From positions 362,089 through 426,088 of the forward strand of contig PGZM01000001.1 of the NCBI GenBank assembly GCA_002841395.1: a stretch of 64,000 nt of DNA, read 5' to 3'. The translations under genes and the position numbers were made by a program. The DNA comes from Firmicutes bacterium HGW-Firmicutes-9. Its GTDB lineage: Bacteria > Bacillota > Clostridia > Christensenellales > CAG-138. Shown piece by piece: positions 57,051 through 64,000 of this stretch; the stretch's first letter is position 1; each line of letters begins with the position of its first letter. The notes under the pieces are model-generated. The model was not told the origin of the DNA, made no database searches, and saw only the letters and a program-made list of their open reading frames with translations.

Positions 57051-58171
57051 GAGACGCTGTGGCTGAACCTGTCCGCGTACTGATGGTGTTGACCGTTCGG
57101 TACGGCAAAAACGGCATCGCGAACTGCGTGATGAACTACATCTCGCGGCTTGATCCCGCGCGGGTGCGGTGTGATCTCGTCTGCCCCAACGAGCCGGACG
57201 AAGCGGCGCGCGCAATGGTCGAAAAGACGGGTGGGCGTGTGTTCGTGCTACAGGGTCGCAACCGGCATCCGTTTTCGTATGTCAAAAAACTCAGCCGCAT
57301 CATTCGAGAGCGCGGGATTGTGATCGTCCATGCGCACGGAAACAGCGCGACGCTTGCAACCGAGATGATCGCGGCAAAGCGCGGCGGCGCAAGGGTGCGC
57401 ATGCCGCATTCGCACAACACAACCTGTAATATGAAGACGGCGGACAAGCTCCTGCGCGGCATCTTCTATGGGCTGAGTACGGACAACATCGCGTGTTCGG
57501 CGGCAGCGGGAGAATGGCTCTTTCCGAAACGCGGATACACGGTGCTCAATAACGCAATCGATGCGGAGAAGTTTCGTTTTTCGCAGGCAAAACGGGAAGA
57601 AACGCGTGAACAGCTAGGCCTCGCGCCGGAGGAGTTCGTGTTTCTGCATATCGGCGCGTTCAACGCGCAAAAGAACCAGGCGTTCCTATTAGAAGCGTTT
57701 CATTCGCTCCTGAAGCCCTCGCCCGAAAGCAGACTCTTGCTCGTCGGGGATGGCGAGCGCAGAGCATCCTGCGAGGCGCGCACGGAAGCGCTCGGCATCC
57801 GCAAGCAGGTTTTGTTTGTAGGCCTGCGGGACGATATACCCGCATTGTTGTCCGTGGCTGACGCGTTTGTGCTGCCTTCGCTGCACGAAGGCCTGCCTCT
57901 GACGCTGGTAGAGGCACAATGTGCAGGGTTGCCCTGTGTCGCTTCTGATCGGGTGACGCGCGAATCCGCGTTGACGGACCTTGTCACGTTCGCGTCGATT
58001 GAGCAAGCGGACGTGTTCGCAAGCGCGATGACTGGTTTGAACCGCGTCGAGAGAGCAACCGCATCCAACGAAGCAATTGTGCGCGTGGAAACGGCGGGGT
58101 ATGATATTTCGCAAAACGCGGAAACGCTGATGGCGATCTACGAGAAAGCCGCGCGAACGGCCGAAATATAA
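57047..58171 (+). CDS. GT4 glycosyltransferase
   Basis: A 374-residue GT-B enzyme. The N-domain has RVLMVLTVRYGKNGIANCVMNYISRL; the GT4 C-domain has LNNAIDAEKFRF, FLHIGAFNAQKNQAFLLEAF, LLLVGDGERRA and the EX7E-type LPSLHEGLPLTLVEAQCAGLPCV. It resembles glycosyltransferases that assemble capsule or exopolysaccharide. It starts at GTG 57047, in a 4-base overlap with the previous stop; a GTG at 57059 is an alternative. The donor sugar is unknown. Confidence 0.9.
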   Translation: MRDAVAEPVRVLMVLTVRYGKNGIANCVMNYISRLDPARVRCDLVCPNEPDEAARAMVEKTGGRVFVLQGRNRHPFSYVKKLSRIIRERGIVIVHAHGNSATLATEMIAAKRGGARVRMPHSHNTTCNMKTADKLLRGIFYGLSTDNIACSAAAGEWLFPKRGYTVLNNAIDAEKFRFSQAKREETREQLGLAPEEFVFLHIGAFNAQKNQAFLLEAFHSLLKPSPESRLLLVGDGERRASCEARTEALGIRKQVLFVGLRDDIPALLSVADAFVLPSLHEGLPLTLVEAQCAGLPCVASDRVTRESALTDLVTFASIEQADVFASAMTGLNRVERATASNEAIVRVETAGYDISQNAETLMAIYEKAARTAEI

Positions 58172-58221
58172 CGAAAAACATTCGAACAAAATACAGACTT
58201 CTTTGGAAGGGGACACGCACG

Positions 58222-59301
58222 ATGAAGAAACTCATGATCGTAACGCACAAGATGAGCGGCGGAGGCTGCGAGCGCGTGATTGCGCAGCTGCTGAACTGCT
58301 TTGCGCGGGACGGCATTGAGTGCAAACTGGTCACCGAGTGCGGCGTGCCTTCTTTTTATGATCTGCCGGAATCCGTAGAGCAGATTTATCTGACGTTTGA
58401 CCAGAACTTGCCCACGCGGAAGATTCCCAAAGCGTATCGAAAGCTCAGGAAACTCGTAAAACAGGAGCGGCCGGACGTGGTACTTGCCATGCCGGAGAAG
58501 GTGAACGTTTGGACGGTGCTGTTCCTGCTCGGTACCGGTGTACCGGTCGTGGTCAGCGAGCGGAACGATCCGAATCGTCATCCCGAAAGCCGGATCAAGC
58601 GTATTTTGCGCTGCCTGTTCTATCCCTTTGCCAAGGGGTTTATCTTCCAGACCAAGGATGCCGCGCGTTATTTCTCGCATGCGATTCAGAAACGCGGCAT
58701 CGTGCTGGACAATCCGCTGGATACCAGCCGCATCCCTGCGCGGTTTGAGGGCGAACGCAAACACAACGTCGTCGCAGCCGGCAGACTGCATGAGCAGAAA
58801 AACTTTGATCTGTTGATTCGCGCGTTTGCGCGCTTCTATAAAACGCATCACGATTATTCGCTGGTCATCTACGGCGAAGGACCGGAGAAAGAGAAGCTGC
58901 AAAAGACCGCAAGCAGCCTCGGCATCGCCGGAGCCGTTGAGTTGGCTGGACAGAGCAGGACTCTGCTGGAAGATATCAACGATAGCAGTCTGTTTGTGCT
59001 GAGCTCGGATTATGAAGGTATGCCAAACGTGCTGATCGAAGCGATGGCATGCGGACTTTGCTGTATCGCGACGGATTGCCCCATCGGCGGCGTACGCTCG
59101 CTGATCGCAAGCGGCGAAAACGGGTTATTGATTCCCGTTGGAGATGAAGACGCGCTGCATGATGCGATGACGCGGCTTGCGGACGACGAATCGTATGCTT
59201 CTTGGCTTGGCCAGCGCGCGGCCGCGATTCGCACGCGATTGGACGAGACGGTAGTTGCAAAACAATGGAAAGAGTATCTGGATTCGATCGCGAATTGTTA
59301 G
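58222..59301 (+). CDS. GT4 glycosyltransferase (second)
   Basis: A 359-residue GT-B enzyme. MIVTHKMSGGGCERVIAQLLNCF is the GGxE/xRV N-domain pattern of family 4. The C-domain has NPLDTSRIPARF, NVVAAGRLHEQKNFDLLIRAF, VIYGEGPEKEKL and SSDYEGMPNVLIEAMACGLCCIATDCPIGGVRSLI. GGAAGGGG precedes ATG 58222 at 9 bases. The pattern fits capsule or polysaccharide assembly. The CapA-like gene follows 92 bases later. Confidence 0.91.
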   Translation: MKKLMIVTHKMSGGGCERVIAQLLNCFARDGIECKLVTECGVPSFYDLPESVEQIYLTFDQNLPTRKIPKAYRKLRKLVKQERPDVVLAMPEKVNVWTVLFLLGTGVPVVVSERNDPNRHPESRIKRILRCLFYPFAKGFIFQTKDAARYFSHAIQKRGIVLDNPLDTSRIPARFEGERKHNVVAAGRLHEQKNFDLLIRAFARFYKTHHDYSLVIYGEGPEKEKLQKTASSLGIAGAVELAGQSRTLLEDINDSSLFVLSSDYEGMPNVLIEAMACGLCCIATDCPIGGVRSLIASGENGLLIPVGDEDALHDAMTRLADDESYASWLGQRAAAIRTRLDETVVAKQWKEYLDSIANC

Positions 59302-59393
59302 AATAAAGTTTGCACATATGATCGGTTCTACTTTTCGTACATACGCAATTCTCATTAGAATAAAATAGTAAGATACATGTTGGAGGAACTTGC

Positions 59394-60263
59394 ATGAGCC
59401 TGGAGATGATCATCGGCGCGGATGTTATGCCGAAAGCCGACGCAAAAGTGAAGTTTAGCAGCGAGCTGATGGAAAGTTGGATAAGCGCAGAAGCGCGGTT
59501 GTTGAATCTAAACGCGCCCTTGACAGCCGACGCGGAGGAGATCGCCTCGCTGCATCCGACATGCGTGAGCCTTTGCGCGGATCATATTGCGGACGCGGGC
59601 GCAGAAGGCATCGCGGCTACGCGCGCGGCGCTCAAGGCAAAGCAGGTTGCGTTTTTTGGCGCAGGAGAAGACATCGACGCGGCAGATCAGCCGTATTTCT
59701 TTGTTCGGCACGGCGTACATATTGCGATCTATGCTGTTTGCGAGAAGGAGAGCGCAAGCGCGACAGAACGCAAAGCAGGCGCGAATCCGCTTGATCTTGT
59801 GAACCTGAGCGATCGCATACGTGAGATCAAGTCCAACTGCGATCGACTGATCGTGCTGTATTACGGCGGCGAGGAAGGCTATCCTTACCCGACGCCAAGA
59901 GAGCAGAAGGCCTGCCGCAAGATTGCGGAGTGCGGCGCGTCGCTCGTGCTCAGCCAGGGCAGCCACACCATCGGCTGCAGCGAACGCTGGAACAACACCA
60001 CGATCGTCTACGGACAGGGTGTATTGTCTTCCGGCAATGCGAACGGAGCGGAAGATACAGGGCTTCTGGTGCGATATACCGTTGGAGACTATGGCGCAGA
60101 CACGGTGGAATATCTGCCGACGATTGCCACGGACGGGTCTGTTTCGATTGCTGACGACGCGAAACGAGTCGAGATTCTATCGGCGTTTGAAAAGCGTACG
60201 TTGCGGGTTCGCGTAGAAGGATTTGTTCCTGCGCGGTTTGAGCACCTGACGGTTCCGGCGTAA
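59394..60263 (+). CDS. CapA-like protein (PGA_cap family)
   Basis: A 289-residue protein of the CapA/PgsA metallophosphatase-like family without a signal peptide or membrane helix. Blocks match in order: MIIGADVMP, LLNLNAPLT, VSLCADHIADAGAEGIAATRAAL, FFGAGEDIDAA, LIVLYYGGEEGYPYPTPREQK and LVLSQGSHTIG. CapA is needed for poly-gamma-glutamate or other polymer export or amide assembly; the exact reaction is unclear. TTGGAGG at 7 bases supports ATG 59394. It lies just before three TupA-like ATP-grasp genes. Confidence 0.85.
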   Translation: MSLEMIIGADVMPKADAKVKFSSELMESWISAEARLLNLNAPLTADAEEIASLHPTCVSLCADHIADAGAEGIAATRAALKAKQVAFFGAGEDIDAADQPYFFVRHGVHIAIYAVCEKESASATERKAGANPLDLVNLSDRIREIKSNCDRLIVLYYGGEEGYPYPTPREQKACRKIAECGASLVLSQGSHTIGCSERWNNTTIVYGQGVLSSGNANGAEDTGLLVRYTVGDYGADTVEYLPTIATDGSVSIADDAKRVEILSAFEKRTLRVRVEGFVPARFEHLTVPA

Positions 60264-60300
60264 GTCTAAAATAAATGTGCCTTCGATCGGGGGATTGACC

Positions 60301-61290
60301 TTGAAGCTGATACCAACGAACGGAACTCGTTCTGTGTTCTCAATCGGGAATCAAATTTTTCCATGGTTGACGCGTCACGGCTTCTTTAAGAGGATGGAGG
60401 ACGAGCGGTATCTCAAGCTTCTTTACCGCGGCATCACGGGAAGACCGCTGCACCTCGATCCACCCGAACTGTACACCGAGAAGATACAGTGGTTCAAGCT
60501 GCACGATAAGAACCCGATTTACCCAACCTTATGCGATAAACTCGCCGTGCGGAACTTTGTACGTGAGCGCATCGGAGAAGCGTATCTGATTGCGCTTTAC
60601 GGCGACTGGGATGATCCCGATCAGATCGATCTATCTGCCTTGCCGAATCAGTTTGTGCTCAAATGCACCCATGACTCAGGAAGCGCGATTATCTGTAACG
60701 ATAAGGCGGTCTTCAATTTCGCAGCGGCAAAGCGGGCGCTGAAAAAGCGGCTTGTGAAGGATTATTCCGTCTCCGGGCGTGAATGGCCGTACGGCGCTGT
60801 ACCGCGCCGGGTGATCGCGGAGGCGTTTGTAGGTCTCAAAGATGGCACGCGGCCGGATGACTACAAGTTCTACTGTGTAGGCGGGAGGATGTTCTGGGTC
60901 TGCGTCTGCACCAACCGGCGGGGAAAGAGCGCGGATTACTACCTGTGCGATCGCGCGTTTCGTCCTTTCTGGACGAGCATGGAGCAAATTGACCGTCCTG
61001 ACGAATTCGCGCCGCCAATGCCGCCTCGATTTGCGGAGATGATCGAACTGTCCGAACGGCTTGCCGAAGGGTTTTTGAACGTGCGTGTCGATCTATACAA
61101 CACGCCGGACGGAATACGATTCGGGGAGATGACGTTGTACGATCAGAGCGGGTTTATTCCGGAGTATTGGGAAGCGTTTGATCGTATGCTCGGCGGACTG
61201 GTGGATCAAACGTGGGCACCAGAGAAAAGCGTACAGCAGAAAGAAAGAATTCTAGACGAACTTAGAAATGCTTTTATCAATAAACCGTAG
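60301..61290 (+). CDS. TupA-like ATP-grasp protein (copy 1)
   Basis: About 329 residues of the TupA-like ATP-grasp family. Core blocks: YRGITGRPLHLDPPELYTEKIQWFK, LCDKLAVRNFVRERIGE, QFVLKCTHDSGSAIIC, SGREWPYGAVPRRVIAE, DDYKFYC and VRVDLYNTPDGIRFGEMTLYD. TupA makes teichuronopeptide in Bacillus halodurans, and ATP-grasp enzymes join amino acids to carboxylates. GTG 60277 opens the frame, but TTG 60301, with GGGGG 7 bases before it, matches the start of copy 3. The 3' end has an extra Lys/Glu-rich tail. It is the first of three tandem paralogues. Confidence 0.86.
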   Translation: MKLIPTNGTRSVFSIGNQIFPWLTRHGFFKRMEDERYLKLLYRGITGRPLHLDPPELYTEKIQWFKLHDKNPIYPTLCDKLAVRNFVRERIGEAYLIALYGDWDDPDQIDLSALPNQFVLKCTHDSGSAIICNDKAVFNFAAAKRALKKRLVKDYSVSGREWPYGAVPRRVIAEAFVGLKDGTRPDDYKFYCVGGRMFWVCVCTNRRGKSADYYLCDRAFRPFWTSMEQIDRPDEFAPPMPPRFAEMIELSERLAEGFLNVRVDLYNTPDGIRFGEMTLYDQSGFIPEYWEAFDRMLGGLVDQTWAPEKSVQQKERILDELRNAFINKP

Positions 61291-61362
61291 ATGGATGCGC
61301 ACGTCAGCAGGAATATCCTTTGATGCGCGCATTTGAGCTTAATGCATGATGGAGGAAGCTGT

Positions 61363-62292
61363 TTGGGACAGCCGCTGTCAAAAAAATTGGGGTCTCTGTG
61401 GGAGAATCCATATAAACTATTCTTAATCCTATCCCGGCGCGGCTTCTTTTCGCGAATGGATGATGAGAAATATCTTCGCTTGCTGTATCAAGGTGTCATG
61501 GGGAGGCCGTTGCATCTCGATCCACCCGTACTGTACAGCGAAAAGATTCAATGGCTGAAGCTGCACGATAAGAACCCGATCTATCCGGTTTTGAGCGACA
61601 AAGTTGCTGTACGGGAGTTTGTTCGTGAGCGTGCCGGAGATGCGTATTTGCCCAACTTACTCGGCGTTTGGGACAATCCCGATCAAATTGATTTCGCAGC
61701 CTTACCGGAGCAATTCGTTCTCAAATGCAACCATGATTCGGGCAGCTATATTCTGTGTAAAGACAAGTCAAAGTTTGACACACAGGCTGCGAAACAGACG
61801 CTGAAAAAACTATTGAAGAAAGACTATGCTACGCCCGGGCGTGAATGGGCATACAGCTATATTCCGCGCCGTGTGCTTGCCGAACAACTTCTAACAGCTT
61901 CAGACGGGTCGCACATAATGGACTACAAATTTCTCTGCTTCCATGGGAAAGCGCAGTTGGTTATTGTGCGCAAGTACTTTAACGAAATTGAATATGACAA
62001 GTACACATTCCTGCCTGATTTTTCGGAGTATCAGATCTATCTATACAGGAAACCGGAGGCAGTGCACCCGCAAATACCGAAGCCACCGCGTTATGAAGAG
62101 ATGCTATCGATTGCGGAACGTCTCTCTGCGGGATTTGTACATGTACGTGTCGATCTGTACGATACGCCGGAGGGCGTCAAGTTTGGAGAAATGACGCTAT
62201 ATAACGCAAGCGGATTGAGCAAGTTCTTAACGCTGGAAGGCGACCGGTGGCTCGGCGAACACTTGCAGCTGGAAAACGTAAATAGTCTCTGA
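61363..62292 (+). CDS. TupA-like ATP-grasp protein (copy 2)
   Basis: About 309 residues, the second tandem copy. Matching blocks: FFSRMDDEKYLRLLYQGVMG, LYSEKIQWLKLHDKNPIY, SDKVAVREFVRERAGDAY, FVLKCNHDSGSYILC, GREWAYSYIPRRVLAEQL, MDYKFLC and VDLYDTPEGVKFGEMTLYNAS. Codon 1 is best read as TTG 61363, with GGAGG 7 bases before it; a TTG (61333) and an ATG (61342) are upstream in frame. The middle region differs most from the other copies, so substrate choice may differ. Confidence 0.85.
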   Translation: MGQPLSKKLGSLWENPYKLFLILSRRGFFSRMDDEKYLRLLYQGVMGRPLHLDPPVLYSEKIQWLKLHDKNPIYPVLSDKVAVREFVRERAGDAYLPNLLGVWDNPDQIDFAALPEQFVLKCNHDSGSYILCKDKSKFDTQAAKQTLKKLLKKDYATPGREWAYSYIPRRVLAEQLLTASDGSHIMDYKFLCFHGKAQLVIVRKYFNEIEYDKYTFLPDFSEYQIYLYRKPEAVHPQIPKPPRYEEMLSIAERLSAGFVHVRVDLYDTPEGVKFGEMTLYNASGLSKFLTLEGDRWLGEHLQLENVNSL

Positions 62293-62392
62293 TATTTTGA
62301 AACGCTGATAACAGGATAAACATTTGAAGAAGATAGAGGAACAGATTCGTTGCAATCAAACGTACATAGGACCATCGAATGGGGAGAAAACG

Positions 62393-63316
62393 TTGAAGCT
62401 GATACCGGCTACCGGAATACAATCCGTGTTGACCAACGGATATAAAATCTTTTTGGGATTGACGCACCACGGCTTTTTTAAGAAGATGGAGGACGAGCGA
62501 TACCTCAAGCTTCTGTACCGTGGTGTATTAGGCAGGCGTTTGCATCTCGACCCGCCGGTGCTATACAGCGAGAAGATACAGTGGCTGAAGTTGCACGATA
62601 AAAACCCGATGTACCCGATGCTGTGCGACAAGCTCGCTGTGCGGGATTTTGTTCGCGAACAGGTTGGGGAAGAGTACCTGATTGATCTATTTGGCACTTG
62701 GGCTGATCCGGAACAGATTGATTTTTCTGTCTTACCGGATCAATTTGTGTTAAAATGCACGCATGATTCCGGCAGCGTTATCATTTGTAAGGATAAAAAG
62801 ACTTTCGATTTCGATGCAGCAAAGATTGCGCTAAAAAAGCGTCTTGCAAATGACTATTCCATCCCCGGGCGTGAATGGCCATATCGCGATGTGCCGCGGC
62901 GCGTTCTCGCAGAGCGATACCTGATCAACGAGGATGGTTCGCAAGCGATGGACTTTAAGTTCTTCTGCTTTGACGGGAAGGCGCATTTGGTGCTCGTGTG
63001 TACGAATAAAACTGACCCCGGTTCCGGAAACTACACGTTTTTGCCGGATTTTTCGCCTTTTCGGATCTATCAATCGCGTGTATCCGAATCGGAAGAGCCA
63101 CGGCTTGCGAAACCGGATTGCTTTGATGCGATGATTGAGGTTGCGGAACGCCTGGGCGCAGGACTTGTGCATGCGCGCGTCGATCTATATGATACTCCTG
63201 CGGGCATCAAGTTCGGCGAGATGACATTGCACAGTTCAAGCGGACTCAGCCAGACGATGACCGAACGGGGCGAGCGTTTTCTCGGCGACTTGCTCCATTT
63301 GGAAAACGTGAAATAG
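62393..63316 (+). CDS. TupA-like ATP-grasp protein (copy 3)
   Basis: About 307 residues, the third tandem copy. Blocks: FFKKMEDERYLKLLYRGVLG, LYSEKIQWLKLHDKNPMY, LCDKLAVRDFVREQVGEEY, FVLKCTHDSGSVIIC, GREWPYRDVPRRVLAERY, MDFKFFCF and VDLYDTPAGIKFGEMTLHSSS. TTG 62393 (KLIPATG) with GGGGAG before it is preferred to the ATG-like frame opening at 62324. Copies 1 and 3 share more residues with each other than with copy 2. No terminator follows, and the last glycosyltransferase starts 48 bases downstream. Confidence 0.86.
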   Translation: MKLIPATGIQSVLTNGYKIFLGLTHHGFFKKMEDERYLKLLYRGVLGRRLHLDPPVLYSEKIQWLKLHDKNPMYPMLCDKLAVRDFVREQVGEEYLIDLFGTWADPEQIDFSVLPDQFVLKCTHDSGSVIICKDKKTFDFDAAKIALKKRLANDYSIPGREWPYRDVPRRVLAERYLINEDGSQAMDFKFFCFDGKAHLVLVCTNKTDPGSGNYTFLPDFSPFRIYQSRVSESEEPRLAKPDCFDAMIEVAERLGAGLVHARVDLYDTPAGIKFGEMTLHSSSGLSQTMTERGERFLGDLLHLENVK

Positions 63317-63363
63317 CCGCGATGTCTGCGCCGGGACTGGCGCAATTATAAGGAGAGCCACAC

Positions 63364-64000
63364 ATGCTTTTTAGCATACTCGTCCCAGTTTACAATTCGG
63401 AACAATATCTAAAGGAATGCTTTGAGTCCGCCCTGCAGCAAAGCGGGGAGGACTTTGAACTCGTACTCGTAGACGACGGGTCTACGGACAACGGCGGAGC
63501 GATTTGCGATCAATATCAGGCACGGTATCCGGATCGCGTTCGCGTGATCCATCAAAAAAACAGCGGACTGATCCTTGCCCGGCGTGCCGGTATCCGCGCG
63601 GCAAAGGGCGACTATTGCATGTTTCTGGACGCGGACGACGCCTATGAACCAAATTGTCTTGCGACCGTTCGCGAAACCATCGAGCAGACGGGCGCGGACG
63701 TTGTGATCTTCAACAACTACAGCTATTTTGAAGAGGACGGTTCTATCGAGCCGAACAAAGCGGCTTTTGCGGACGGCAGTGTGTTTGAGGATAGATCAAA
63801 GCAGCTGATCTATCAAAAGCTGATCGCCACAGAAGAGCTGAACAATATCTGGTTCAAGGCAATCCGCACCGAGCTATTGCAGGCTGACGATACAGATTAC
63901 GCATTGTATGCCGATAATCCGTTTGGCGAAGATCTATTGCAGTCGCTCTATCCGCTCACGCATGCGAAGAAAATCGTGTACCGCGATCAGCGGCTCTACC
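63364..64000 (+). CDS. GT2 glycosyltransferase, cut by window edge
   Basis: The first 212 residues of a family 2 glycosyltransferase; the C-terminus lies beyond the window. It begins MLFSILVPVYNSEQYLKEC, then FELVLVDDGSTDNGG, QKNSGLILARRAGIRAAKGDY and the DxD in CMFLDADDAYEPN. AAGGAG at 8 bases supports ATG 63364. It is likely to extend the same polymer as the genes upstream. Confidence 0.9.
   Translation, partial: MLFSILVPVYNSEQYLKECFESALQQSGEDFELVLVDDGSTDNGGAICDQYQARYPDRVRVIHQKNSGLILARRAGIRAAKGDYCMFLDADDAYEPNCLATVRETIEQTGADVVIFNNYSYFEEDGSIEPNKAAFADGSVFEDRSKQLIYQKLIATEELNNIWFKAIRTELLQADDTDYALYADNPFGEDLLQSLYPLTHAKKIVYRDQRLY

Overview
The window looks like chromosome of an anaerobic, Gram-positive-type bacterium of the Clostridia (Firmicutes). 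The reasons are strong GGAGG ribosome sites with many TTG and GTG starts, clear sigma-A promoters (TTGACA-17-TATAAT style), a CIRCE operator, an OhrR regulator, YesM/YesN two-component proteins, a c-di-GMP-I riboswitch, a pyruvate formate-lyase activase, small zinc-ribbon membrane proteins and tRNA genes with encoded CCA. The genus cannot be fixed from sequence alone. About 65 protein genes and three tRNAs are supported. No phage, insertion sequence or CRISPR array was seen.

Layout. 1-5.2 kb: a sugar-type sensing module (membrane-anchored binding protein, YesM kinase, YesN regulator) and a lipoprotein. 5.5-12.9 kb: single genes and small operons for stress and regulation (flavin-binding protein, PrsW-like protease, Hsp20 under CIRCE, glutathione peroxidase with OhrR, GntR, ferredoxin, Crp, hemolysin III) and a radical SAM enzyme that continues to 14.0 kb. 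14.3-19.8 kb: a GtrA/TetR pair and then a catabolic operon (class III aminotransferase, FGGY kinase, two-domain class II aldolase). 19.8-28 kb: cytoplasmic GH9 glycosidase with LacI, GntR, a candidate structured RNA, a small protein with duplicated terminators, PflA, an oxidoreductase and an autoregulated MarR/flavodoxin pair. 27.8-31 kb: lipoprotein esterase, diguanylate cyclase and two tRNAs. 31-40 kb: acyl-CoA ligase with an E2-like protein, a CNNM transporter with a leader that may be an attenuator, and a GH3 glycosidase with a sugar kinase.

40.1-42.6 kb is the most unusual part. A c-di-GMP-I riboswitch with its own promoter and terminator precedes a small secreted protein, a MNT nucleotidyltransferase, an HD-GYP phosphodiesterase and a HEPN protein. 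This is a MNT/HEPN pair split by a c-di-GMP-degrading enzyme and placed under c-di-GMP control. A diguanylate cyclase lies 10 kb away.

42.7-55.9 kb: sulfur and redox repair genes (iscS, thiI, msrAB), three related membrane proteins, an AT-rich island with an HNH nuclease, RidA, tRNA-Leu, MscL, a GT2 transferase and a cation/proton antiporter with a long leader. 56.1 kb to the end: a surface-polymer cluster with two GT2 and two GT4 transferases, a CapA-like protein and three tandem TupA-like ATP-grasp proteins. It runs off the window.
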